33,496 bases of DNA from a virus, in the IMG/VR virus record IMGVR_UViG_3300025466_001632, positions 1-33,496 of that record; one strand, given 5' to 3'. Of the stretch, positions 22,615 through 30,335 are shown in pieces. Numbering within the stretch: position 1 is the first letter of the stretch; each line of letters opens with the position of its first letter. The position numbers and the translations under genes were made by a program. The notes under the pieces are model-generated. The model searched no databases and had not been told where the DNA came from. It was given only the letters and a program-made list of their open reading frames with translations.

Positions 22615-23643
22615 ATGCAGTGGCTAGAACAGAAATACGTAGGAATGCTCTCTGGGCGTCTACGGAATTACCGACATAAGTCTAGCGGATTGGTTAACTT
22701 CTCCTGTCCGCTCTGTGGTGATTCCACATCAGTTAAATCCAAAGCCAGAGCATACATCTATGACAAGCAGGGAAAGTCTCTGTTTCACTGTCATAACTGT
22801 AATGCATCGATGGCAGTTCCTAATTTTATCAAGATGGTAGACCAGAGTCTTTATAACGAATATGTTATGGAGAAGCTTAAAAACAGCAAGACACCAGAGC
22901 AGACTGAATTCGAGAGTTTTGTCGACAAGATGAAGAAGCCTGTCTTTATGAAAGAAGGTGTGCTGAAAGGTCTCAAGAAGGTATCACAGCTTTCTCCGGA
23001 TCACAGAGTGAAGAAGCTTGTCGACTCGAGATGCATTCCTCCGACAGTGCACTTTCGTCTTTTCTCCTGTCCGAACTTTTTTAGCTTTGTGAACAGTTTG
23101 ATTCCTGGCAAATTCAGTGACGAAACTCTCGAGAAAGACGAGACAAGACTGCTTATCCCATTCTTTGATAAGAATAAGAATGTGCATGCCTTTCAGGGTC
23201 GTGCTCTGGGAGAATCAAAGGTCAAGTATATCACAATTGTTCTTGACGAGAGTGTTCCGAAGGTTTATGGTCTCGACACAGTTAATTTCGAAAAAACAGT
23301 TTACGTGATGGAAGGTCCAATTGATTCTATGTTTATCCCTAACAGTATTGCTACTGCTGGTGGTGATCTGGTTTCTGCTCTGGCTCCTCTCAATGCCTCT
23401 AAATCTTCCATGGTTATTGTATACGACAACGAGCCAAGAAGCCGAGACACAATTAAAAAGCTTGACAAAGCGATCATGCAAGGGTATAATGTATGCATAT
23501 TCCCTGAGAACCTTGAACACAAGGATATCAATGACATGGTGAAGGCTGGTATGAGTCCTGTTTTTATTGAGCACATCATTAAGACCAATACGTATCGTGA
23601 TCTGGCTGCGAAGCTGGCGCTTACAAAATGGAGCAAAGTGTGA
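22615..23643 (+). CDS. 61: DNA primase gp61
   Basis: A 342-residue primase that makes RNA primers for lagging-strand synthesis together with gp41. The N-terminal zinc-binding domain has Cys31-x2-Cys34 ('CPLCGDS') and Cys59-x2-Cys62 ('CHNC'). The TOPRIM-type catalytic core has 'VYVMEGPIDSMFI' (acidic residue Glu) and 'MVIVYDNEPRSRDT'. 'LLIPFFDKNKNVHAFQGRAL' and 'KDINDMVKAGM' complete the T4 gp61 pattern. Length equals T4 gp61. An overlapping ATG at 22611 in another frame is ignored. Its promoter and ribosome site are clear. The stop overlaps the next start (TGATG). Confidence 0.95.
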   Translation: MQWLEQKYVGMLSGRLRNYRHKSSGLVNFSCPLCGDSTSVKSKARAYIYDKQGKSLFHCHNCNASMAVPNFIKMVDQSLYNEYVMEKLKNSKTPEQTEFESFVDKMKKPVFMKEGVLKGLKKVSQLSPDHRVKKLVDSRCIPPTVHFRLFSCPNFFSFVNSLIPGKFSDETLEKDETRLLIPFFDKNKNVHAFQGRALGESKVKYITIVLDESVPKVYGLDTVNFEKTVYVMEGPIDSMFIPNSIATAGGDLVSALAPLNASKSSMVIVYDNEPRSRDTIKKLDKAIMQGYNVCIFPENLEHKDINDMVKAGMSPVFIEHIIKTNTYRDLAAKLALTKWSKV

Positions 23644-23840
23644 TGTCAAAAGAACCAAAGAAGCCTAACCAGTTTGGTTATAATGATGCTGATTATGTCA
23701 AGTGGTTAGAGAAAGAAAATGAACAGCTTCATGTTTTCCGAGATATGGCATACAATATGTCTTCTTTCAAATATGAAAAAATTGATGATTACATCCGTAT
23801 AGTGAAACAAGCTATTGCAGATTATGAGGCAGCGAGATGA
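23643..23840 (+). CDS. Small hypothetical protein after primase
   Basis: A 65-residue protein. The ATG at 23643 has GGAG at 23630-23633 and overlaps the primase TGA. It begins 'MSKEPKKPNQFGYNDADYVKWLEKENEQL' and continues as a charged helix. No known domain is visible. Its coupling to primase and thyX suggests early expression with DNA-metabolism genes. Confidence 0.7.
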   Translation: MSKEPKKPNQFGYNDADYVKWLEKENEQLHVFRDMAYNMSSFKYEKIDDYIRIVKQAIADYEAAR

Positions 23841-24091
23841 GTGATATTAAAATGGAAAAAGCAAACCCTGATTTGTTCTATAATCTTCGTCACCTGAAGG
23901 TATTTCAGGATCGTACAAATTCTAGCAACACAAAGTGGTTTTGTAGCTGGGATAAAGATGATATTCAAATCTATACTAAGAATAATGAGCTAGTTTGTCG
24001 TATGGATAACATTCTTATGGCAGAGTATATTTGCTCACTACATAATATGTCTCAACGATTGATTGAAGAAGTGGAATCAAAATATGAATAA
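23837..24091 (+). CDS. Small hypothetical protein before thyX
   Basis: An 84-residue protein overlapping its upstream neighbour by 4 nt (ATGA). It reads 'MSDIKMEKANPDLFYNLRHLKVFQDR', a Trp-containing middle 'NTKWFCSWDKDDIQIYTK' and a helical end 'MAEYICSLHNMSQRLIEEVE'. I recognise no family. The alternation of strand-like and helical segments suggests a small folded domain. Its end overlaps the thyX start. Confidence 0.7.
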   Translation: MSDIKMEKANPDLFYNLRHLKVFQDRTNSSNTKWFCSWDKDDIQIYTKNNELVCRMDNILMAEYICSLHNMSQRLIEEVESKYE

Positions 24092-24755
24092 TGCTAAAAT
24101 TATTGCTATGACAGAAGCTCTTATCACTAATGGTGATGCTTTTCGGATTCCTATTGATGAGTTCATTGCATACGTTGCTCGTGTATCAAATCCATCAAAT
24201 CAAAATAACAGCTTGACAGCATCCAAGCTTTTGAAGTATCTTGTAAAACATAAGCACTGGTCACCTTTCGAGATGGTCAATGTGGTTATGGAGATCAATA
24301 CGACTCGTGACATTGGACGCCAAATCCTTCGTCATCGTTCCTTCGCCTTTCAGGAGTTTAGTCAACGCTATGCTGATCCAACCAAAGATATGGGGTTCGT
24401 TACTCGTGATGCCCGTTTGCAGGACTTGAAGAATCGTCAGAACAGTATTGAAACTGATGATGGAGATATTCAGAGTTCTTGGAAAATTATTCAAGATGAG
24501 AATATTAGGCGTGCTAAACTTGATTATCAATGGGCTATCGAAAACGGAATTGCCAAAGAACAGGCACGAGCAGTTCTCCCCGAAGGACTCATTATGTCTC
24601 GTATGTACATGTCTGGTTCTCTCCGTTCTTGGATACATTACTGCCAACTACGGATGACTGAAGGTACACAGAAGGAACATCGTGAAATTGCTCGCGAAGC
24701 ATGGAATGAGATTACTGCTGCATTTCCGTCGCTCAAGGATGCTCTTGAAGGATAA
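24084..24755 (+). CDS. thyX: Flavin-dependent thymidylate synthase ThyX
   Basis: A 223-residue enzyme that methylates dUMP to dTMP with methylene-tetrahydrofolate, FAD and NADPH. The ThyX signature RHRxxS is present as 'ILRHRSFAFQEFSQRYA' (Arg about 83). Also typical are 'WSPFEMVNVVMEINTTRDIGRQ', 'KEQARAVLPEGLIMSRMYMSGSLRSW' and 'TEGTQKEHREIA'. The ATG at 24084 is chosen; a TTG at 24063 would add seven non-conserved residues. With NrdA at the right edge it supplies deoxynucleotides for phage replication. ThyX replaces the T4 td gene in many marine phages. Confidence 0.94.
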   Translation: MNNAKIIAMTEALITNGDAFRIPIDEFIAYVARVSNPSNQNNSLTASKLLKYLVKHKHWSPFEMVNVVMEINTTRDIGRQILRHRSFAFQEFSQRYADPTKDMGFVTRDARLQDLKNRQNSIETDDGDIQSSWKIIQDENIRRAKLDYQWAIENGIAKEQARAVLPEGLIMSRMYMSGSLRSWIHYCQLRMTEGTQKEHREIAREAWNEITAAFPSLKDALEG

Positions 24756-24760
24756 CTATT

Positions 24761-25198
24761 ATGAGATTATTTTTTGCTTGCTTGACTATTCTATTTGCTA
24801 CCACTGCACTTGCTAATGATCTTGGGTTTCAGTTCAACTCTCCATCATTCAATGGCAATGGTTACTCAGCACACATAACTGAAATCTATCAACTAGAAGA
24901 AGCCAACAAGCAAAAGATCGTTGATAATAAATCTTTGGCATCAGCACAAGCAGCAGCAAAGGCAGCTTCTGATCCAGTAAATCAATTTGTTATGACACTA
25001 AACTCTATGGTCTATCAGCAGTTATCCCAGCAGGTCACTAACTCTATCTTTGGTAATGGAATTGATCACGGGGTAATTGCTTTTGGAACAACTACTATAT
25101 CGTGGCAGAAAAATACAGATGGAACAGTCACAGTTAATACAGTAACGCCAAATGGTACTACTCAGTTGATTGTTCCTAGCACTACATTTGCTCAATAG
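24761..25198 (+). CDS. csgF: Curli assembly factor CsgF
   Basis: A 145-residue secreted protein. The signal peptide is about 1-18 ('LFFACLTILFATTALA'), followed by 'DLGFQFNSPSFNGNG', which matches the CsgF N-terminus that inserts into the CsgG pore in E. coli. The rest has a polar helix, 'DPVNQFVMTLNSMVYQQLSQQ' and a beta C-terminus ('GTTTISWQKNTDGTVTVNTVTPNG'). CsgF couples curlin secretion to surface nucleation. It starts 5 nt after thyX, with AGGA as ribosome site, so it is probably on the same message. It is followed by csgG, the same pair as in bacterial curli operons. CsgG/CsgF homologues have, to my knowledge, been noted in pelagimyophages. Confidence 0.85.
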   Translation: MRLFFACLTILFATTALANDLGFQFNSPSFNGNGYSAHITEIYQLEEANKQKIVDNKSLASAQAAAKAASDPVNQFVMTLNSMVYQQLSQQVTNSIFGNGIDHGVIAFGTTTISWQKNTDGTVTVNTVTPNGTTQLIVPSTTFAQ

Positions 25199-25206
25199 GT
25201 GATATT

Positions 25207-25995
25207 ATGAAAATTGTGATTGCTGCTCTTGGTTGTCTTATGCTTGCTGGTTGTGCAACAAAGTATGCTGATGTAGATTATAAGGTTGAACCACCAAAGG
25301 TTGTTAGTCAGGATTTCTTCAAGCGTGAAGAGAATCAAGTGAAGCCACCAAAGGGCGGTAAAGTAATTGTTAGCGTCTACAACTTCAAAGACCAAACAGG
25401 TCAGAGAAAGCCTAATGATAAGCTTGCTGTGTTCTCATCAGCAGTAACACAGGCTCCTGATGCTTATCTTGTTAAGGCACTTCAGGATGTTGGTGATGGG
25501 AAATGGTTTCGGGTTATCGAGCGTGTTGATATTGATAACCTGATCAAGGAACGTCAGTTAATTAAGTCAATGAGAGACTTGTATGATGGTGATAAGGCAA
25601 AGCCTCTTGATCCGCTATTGTTCTCTGGTTTGATCATTGATGGTGGCGTTGTTGGTTATGATTCTAGTGTACAAAGTGGTGGTATTGGCGTAAGGGTATT
25701 TGGTATTGGACCTAATGTTCAATATAGAACTGATATTGTTACAGTTAACCTAAGAGTAGTATCGGTTAACTCTGGTGAAGTTTTGTTGAGCGTTACAACA
25801 ACAAAAACCATTATGAGTTATGGTGATGATGTTAGTGCTCTGGTGTTTGCTGATGCTGGAACCCTAAGTATAGAAGGTGAAGTTGGTCATACAATTAATG
25901 AAAGTGTTAACCTAGCTACACAGAGAGCTATTGAGGCTGCTGTTGTTGAAATGGTTCGGGAAGGTGAAAGAAAGAAATACTGGAAGTTCAAGTAA
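25207..25995 (+). CDS. csgG: Curli secretion pore lipoprotein CsgG
   Basis: A 262-residue outer-membrane lipoprotein. The lipobox 'LMLAGC' gives Cys16 as the lipidated residue. 'GKVIVSVYNFKDQTGQRKP', 'IIDGGVVGYDSSVQSGG', 'GVRVFGIG', 'VTVNLRVVSVNSGEVLLSVTTTKTI' and 'EGEVGHTINESVN' align along the whole E. coli CsgG. E. coli CsgG is a nonamer with a constriction formed by Tyr51, Asn55 and Phe56. Here the loop reads 'PNDKLAVFSSAV': only the Phe is clearly kept. The C-terminal helix is shorter than in E. coli, ending 'KKYWKFK'. It lies between csgF and a curlin-like gene. Confidence 0.93.
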   Translation: MKIVIAALGCLMLAGCATKYADVDYKVEPPKVVSQDFFKREENQVKPPKGGKVIVSVYNFKDQTGQRKPNDKLAVFSSAVTQAPDAYLVKALQDVGDGKWFRVIERVDIDNLIKERQLIKSMRDLYDGDKAKPLDPLLFSGLIIDGGVVGYDSSVQSGGIGVRVFGIGPNVQYRTDIVTVNLRVVSVNSGEVLLSVTTTKTIMSYGDDVSALVFADAGTLSIEGEVGHTINESVNLATQRAIEAAVVEMVREGERKKYWKFK

Positions 25996-26010
25996 CGAAC
26001 GGAGTAAACA

Positions 26011-26673
26011 ATGAAGAAAATTATACTAGCGTTCTTTGTAATGCTAGCAACTATGAGTGTAAGTCACGCTCAAAATACTATCTATATGAGACAGTTAGGT
26101 TCTTCATCAACGATTGATCTGGAACAAGTTGGTTCAAACAACTCTATTGGTACATCAATTGCATACTCTGCAAGCACTGGTGATACTAATAGTATAACTG
26201 TTCAACAGACAGGTAGTAACAACATCCATAATTTTAACATTATTGGATCACAAAATACCTACAGTTCAATAATCAACGGTGACTCTAATCAGTTTACTTT
26301 GACCTGTGGTGACTCAGCTGTATCTTGTTCTTCTGCAACGATAACAGAAACGGCAACTGGTAACTTGAATAATGTTACACAGACTATCAAGGGTCAGAAC
26401 ATAAGTTCAACGGTTGCTATTACTGGATCATCGAATGCAGTAACAACAAACATTATACAATCTAACTCGACGAGCAATATCGCCATTACTGGTGATGTGA
26501 ATAATGTGAATTCGACTATTAATGCTACTGGGGGAACTGGTAGCACTTTGGGTATTAATATTCTTGGTAGCTCAAATACCGTATTAACAACCCAAGGTGG
26601 CACTATTGATAGTACCGTCAAGCTTCAGGTTACTGGTACTTCTAATAACGTTACTGTTCATACCACAAATTAG
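26011..26673 (+). CDS. Curlin-like secreted repeat protein
   Basis: A 220-residue protein with a signal peptide (about 1-20, ending 'VSHA') and an Asn/Ser/Thr/Gly-rich mature part. Repeats of the curlin type are clear: 'IYMRQLGSSSTIDLEQVGSNN', 'SITVQQTGSNN', 'FNIIGSQN', 'VTQTIKGQN', 'VAITGSSNAV', 'INILGSSNTV'. In CsgA such units (I.Q.G..N) stack as amyloid beta-hairpins. The Gln residues become fewer toward the C-terminus, and a Cys pair ('LTCGDSAVSC') interrupts the array; both differ from CsgA. It is the likely substrate of the CsgG pore next door. Its last 68-77 nt overlap the start of the FecR gene in another frame. The ribosome site is GGAG. Confidence 0.82.
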   Translation: MKKIILAFFVMLATMSVSHAQNTIYMRQLGSSSTIDLEQVGSNNSIGTSIAYSASTGDTNSITVQQTGSNNIHNFNIIGSQNTYSSIINGDSNQFTLTCGDSAVSCSSATITETATGNLNNVTQTIKGQNISSTVAITGSSNAVTTNIIQSNSTSNIAITGDVNNVNSTINATGGTGSTLGINILGSSNTVLTTQGGTIDSTVKLQVTGTSNNVTVHTTN

Positions 26674-27580
26674 TCTTGCTGAAATTGGCAAGATTAAAAC
26701 AATTGATGGACCAGTTGTCTCAATCAAACGAGACAAAAACTTATTAGAAGGTAGTAAAGACTCTGATATTGAATCTATGGACACTGTAGAGACTAAGAAC
26801 TCTACGGTGGATATTTCGTTTAAAGATGATACAAAGGTTGTCATCAAAGAAAACTCAAGACTATTGATCGACGACTTCGTATTTAATCCTAATCAATCAG
26901 GCGGTAAGCTTGGATTGAAAATAGGATTTGGTACTGTTAGATATGCATCAGGACAGATAGCACACGCCAATCCACAATCAGTTGATATTCAAACACCAAC
27001 CGCAACTATTGGTGTTCGTGGAACCGACTTCAATATGGTTGTTGATGAGATTGGACGTAGTTTAGTTGTTCTTGTTCCCAGTTGTGATCATACTGGATGT
27101 GTTACTGGAAAGATAGAAGTATCATCATTATCTGGCACAGTTGTTCTTGATCAACCATATACAGCGACATACGTTTCACAAGCATCACAATCGCCAATTC
27201 AGCCAGTAAAAGTTGCTAACATAACTGACAAACAAATAAATAACATGTTGATTGTTGCTGTTCCAAAAGAGGTTTTGGCTGAGCTTCATGAGGCTGAAGA
27301 AGCACAGAAACAAAATGAAATTGATCAGATGGAGAAACACCAGATATCAATTACAAATAAAACTAACAATAATAAAAGTGCTGCCTCACCTGTTATCATT
27401 GTAGAAAATAAAAACGGCAGCACTACAGCAAGAACTAACAACGATAAAAACAATAGTATGTTTATTGACTTTGGTAATGTAGGCAACGCTTCTATCGAGT
27501 TGCAAAGAAACAGTGATATTAACAATGCTAAAATTGGGGATGGTGGATCAACTAGAATAACAATAAGGCAGACCAAATGA
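26606..27580 (+). CDS. FecR-domain secreted protein
   Basis: About 324 residues from TTG 26606 (ribosome site AAGG, 8 nt upstream); a GTG at 26597 would add three residues. The signal peptide 'RLLVLLITLLFIPQISLA' is followed by 'EIGKIKTIDGPVVSIKRDK' and the FecR core 'DISFKDDTKVVIKENSRLLI', ending in 'TPTATIGVRGTDFNMVV'. Then come an acidic helix (about 225-255), an Asn-rich spacer and a C-terminal 'NASIELQRNSDINNAKIGDGG' that itself resembles a curlin repeat. FecR domains of this kind lie in the periplasm and often neighbour CHASE2 cyclases in bacteria. The ATGA overlap with the cyclase gene supports a functional pair. The start is encoded inside the curlin gene. Confidence 0.85.
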   Translation: MIVPSSFRLLVLLITLLFIPQISLAEIGKIKTIDGPVVSIKRDKNLLEGSKDSDIESMDTVETKNSTVDISFKDDTKVVIKENSRLLIDDFVFNPNQSGGKLGLKIGFGTVRYASGQIAHANPQSVDIQTPTATIGVRGTDFNMVVDEIGRSLVVLVPSCDHTGCVTGKIEVSSLSGTVVLDQPYTATYVSQASQSPIQPVKVANITDKQINNMLIVAVPKEVLAELHEAEEAQKQNEIDQMEKHQISITNKTNNNKSAASPVIIVENKNGSTTARTNNDKNNSMFIDFGNVGNASIELQRNSDINNAKIGDGGSTRITIRQTK

Positions 27581-29637
27581 TAGAAAAGCTAGGCAAATAT
27601 CTAACAAGTAATTGGACAGCAGCTATCGTTGCTTGTCTTCTATTAGCTTTGTTCGTCATTAATCCTAGCCCCATTCAAACGCTACAGCTAAAAACATTTG
27701 ACTACTTCATCAATTCTCTACCAAAGAAGAATTCTGATGAAATTGTTATTGTTAACTTTGGCGAACAGTCAGTAAAACAATTTGGTCAATGGCCATTTGA
27801 TCGTAGAGATATCGCAAAGACAATTGATAAACTAAAAGAACACGAAGCAGCTGTAATCGTTGCTCCTATATTATTTTCAGAAAAGGATAGATTGGGTGGT
27901 GATGATGTTTTGGCAAAGACTCTTGAATGTGTTATTATTGCACAAACCCCAACTACACAGAATGTACCGCCAGATGCTGTTCGTCGTGGATTCGCTGCTA
28001 TTGGTCCTGTTGATCCTAGCCTCTATGTCTATCATTGGTCTGGTGGATTACGCCCTCTGGATAACCTTGCAGAATCTGCATCCGGCGTCGGTGTCATCGC
28101 TACTGTCCCTGAACTCGATGGTGTTGTCCGCCGTGTTCCTCTACTGGTCAATATTGCAGGTAGTCTCTATCCATCTATTCCTCTGGAAACGCTTAGAGTC
28201 GCCGCTGGAGATCCATCTTATCAAATTAAAACAAGTGACGATGGAATTCAGTTTGTTCGTATCCCTGCATATCCAGCCATTGCTACTGATGAACATGGTA
28301 GAATTTGGACTACTTGGAACACTCATTTTGATCAGGTAGAAGCTACTGAAATTGACGATAGAGTAAAAGGTAAAATTGTTGTTTTGGGCTTGACTATTGA
28401 AGGCGTTGGCAGTATAATCAGTACTGCATCGGGTGAACAATGGTCACATCAGATACAAGCTTCTACTCTGCAAACACTTATTGATGGAACTTCGATAACA
28501 CGTCCATCATCTGCAAAACCGCTAGAGATCCTAATACTATTACTACTAGCAGTATTATTGTTGTATCTCGTACCTCGTACTTCGGTAATGCTGACAGCGC
28601 CATTGTTCGTATCATTTATTGCCTCCATTGCTTTTGGTAGCTATTATATGTTTACGCACTATATGCAGCTATGGGATCCAAGCTACCTTGTACTTAGTTG
28701 CGTTGCAATATTTGGTCATCTTGTATTCAATAACTTTGCTCGTGAGAATAGACTAAAGCAGCAGATCAAGAAACAGTTTGGAACTTATCTATCTCCAGCG
28801 ATGGTTGAGAAGTTGCAAAAGAATCCGGAGCTATTAAAACTTGGAGGAGAAACTCGTGAATTGTCAATCATGTTTACTGATGTGCGTGGGTTTACTAGTA
28901 TTTCTGAGCATTATGGAAACGATGTTCAAGGACTAACAAAAATAATGAATCGCTACATGACGGCGATGACTGCAAAGATTATAGATAATAACGGTACACT
29001 AGACAAGTATATCGGTGATGCTCAGATGGCATTCTGGAATGCGCCGTTAGATGATAAAGATCATGCGTTACGTGCAGTGAAGACAGCATTGGAGATGTTA
29101 GATGACCTCAAAAGATTTAACACCGAGATTTTGGCTGAAGGTGTCCCTGCCTTTGGTATGGGTCTTGGCATTAATACAGGTAGTGTCGTTGTGGGGAACA
29201 TGGGATCTTCTCAACGTTTTGATTACACCTGTCTTGGCGATCCTGTTAACTTGGCAAGTCGTTTGGAAGGGCAATCAAAACCATACCACGTAAAAATGGT
29301 TATTGGACCTCTAACATATCAGTATGTTAAAGAAAAATATCTTTGTCTTGAACTTGATTGTCTTGCAGTTAAAGGTAAAAGTGAAGGTGTAAACATATAC
29401 ACTATTGTTCCAAAAAATGGCGTTAATATTGCATATTCTCGTTCACATAAAGATTTTCTTCAATACTATAGAAACAAACAATGGTCTAAGTGTGCTGAAT
29501 ATTATAAAGTTCTTTCAACTGCATTTGATGGCGAGATGAAAGAATACTATGATATGATGATGGAAAGAATTGAAGATTATAAGAAGAATCCACCACCACA
29601 AAATTGGGATGGCGTGTTTAGGACAAACTCAAAATGA
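27577..29637 (+). CDS. CHASE2-domain adenylate cyclase, class III, membrane bound
   Basis: A 686-residue protein. One membrane segment (about 13-31) leads to a periplasmic CHASE2 sensor (about 35-310; 'LQLKTFDYFINSLP', 'GQWPFDRRDIAKTI'). Three more segments follow (about 320-395), then a linker 'KQQIKKQFGTYLSPAMVEKL' and the catalytic domain (about 425-610). Metal-binding Asp residues are in 'MFTDVRGFTS' (about 434) and 'DKYIGDAQMAFW' (about 480). The purine-specifying Lys of 'LDKYIGD' and Asp of 'LGDPVNLASRLEG' point to ATP rather than GTP, and the transition-state Asn and Arg are in the last motif. All catalytic residues are present, so it should make cAMP. It overlaps fecR and the glycosyltransferase by 4 nt each. 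Confidence 0.93.
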   Translation: MIEKLGKYLTSNWTAAIVACLLLALFVINPSPIQTLQLKTFDYFINSLPKKNSDEIVIVNFGEQSVKQFGQWPFDRRDIAKTIDKLKEHEAAVIVAPILFSEKDRLGGDDVLAKTLECVIIAQTPTTQNVPPDAVRRGFAAIGPVDPSLYVYHWSGGLRPLDNLAESASGVGVIATVPELDGVVRRVPLLVNIAGSLYPSIPLETLRVAAGDPSYQIKTSDDGIQFVRIPAYPAIATDEHGRIWTTWNTHFDQVEATEIDDRVKGKIVVLGLTIEGVGSIISTASGEQWSHQIQASTLQTLIDGTSITRPSSAKPLEILILLLLAVLLLYLVPRTSVMLTAPLFVSFIASIAFGSYYMFTHYMQLWDPSYLVLSCVAIFGHLVFNNFARENRLKQQIKKQFGTYLSPAMVEKLQKNPELLKLGGETRELSIMFTDVRGFTSISEHYGNDVQGLTKIMNRYMTAMTAKIIDNNGTLDKYIGDAQMAFWNAPLDDKDHALRAVKTALEMLDDLKRFNTEILAEGVPAFGMGLGINTGSVVVGNMGSSQRFDYTCLGDPVNLASRLEGQSKPYHVKMVIGPLTYQYVKEKYLCLELDCLAVKGKSEGVNIYTIVPKNGVNIAYSRSHKDFLQYYRNKQWSKCAEYYKVLSTAFDGEMKEYYDMMMERIEDYKKNPPPQNWDGVFRTNSK

Positions 29638-30335
29638 TTACATTTATAATACCTTGCTATAATGAACAAGATTATATTAAAGAATGCATTCAATCTATTA
29701 AGAGAGAAGCAGCTTTGATTCCTCATGAGATTCTTGTTATCGACAATAACTGCACTGACAACACAGCTTATATTGCTATTCAAGAAGGTGCAAAAGTTAT
29801 AAAAGAACCAAGTAAAGGCGTTGTATATGCTAGACAATGCGGTTATGAAAATGCAAAATATAACTTGATTGCTAATATTGATGCTGATTCAAGATTATAT
29901 CCGGGCTGGATTTGGACAGCTATGTGTCATATTTCTAAACCAGAAGTGGTAGCTGTTACTGGTCCATTAATTTATGACGGAGCTTCATTAGCCCTTAGAA
30001 TTTCAACACGTATATATTATTGGTTCGCTCTTCAAAGTAACAAGTACATTGGTGTATTTCTTCAGGGCGGAAATTGTTTAATTAAAAAATCAGCTCTTGA
30101 TAAAGTAAATGGATATGATCTATCTATTGCTTTTTATGGCGAAGATACTATGACAGCTAAAAGAATTGAACAGTCTGGTAAAATAGTATTTGAACCAAGC
30201 TTATTTGTTTACTCGTCACCAAGACGTTTAAAGGATCAAGGTATAATCAGTACAACTTGGATGTACCTAACAAATTATTTTTCTGTAACATTTAAAAATA
30301 AATCAACAACAAATGATTACAAGGATTATAGATGA
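29634..30335 (+). CDS. Family 2 glycosyltransferase
   Basis: A 233-residue GT-A fold enzyme that transfers a sugar from a nucleotide donor. 'FIIPCYNEQDYIKECIQSI' and 'EILVIDNNCTDNTAYIA' are the N-terminal GT2 pattern. 'ANIDADSRLYPGW' holds the metal-binding DxD (Asp83, Asp85), and 'GEDTMTAKRIEQSG' the acidic ED motif. There is no clear membrane segment apart from a hydrophobic patch at about 120-140. The acceptor is unknown; with the next gene, an envelope glycolipid or lipopolysaccharide is a reasonable guess. The start overlaps the cyclase gene at ATGA. Confidence 0.9.
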   Translation: MITFIIPCYNEQDYIKECIQSIKREAALIPHEILVIDNNCTDNTAYIAIQEGAKVIKEPSKGVVYARQCGYENAKYNLIANIDADSRLYPGWIWTAMCHISKPEVVAVTGPLIYDGASLALRISTRIYYWFALQSNKYIGVFLQGGNCLIKKSALDKVNGYDLSIAFYGEDTMTAKRIEQSGKIVFEPSLFVYSSPRRLKDQGIISTTWMYLTNYFSVTFKNKSTTNDYKDYR

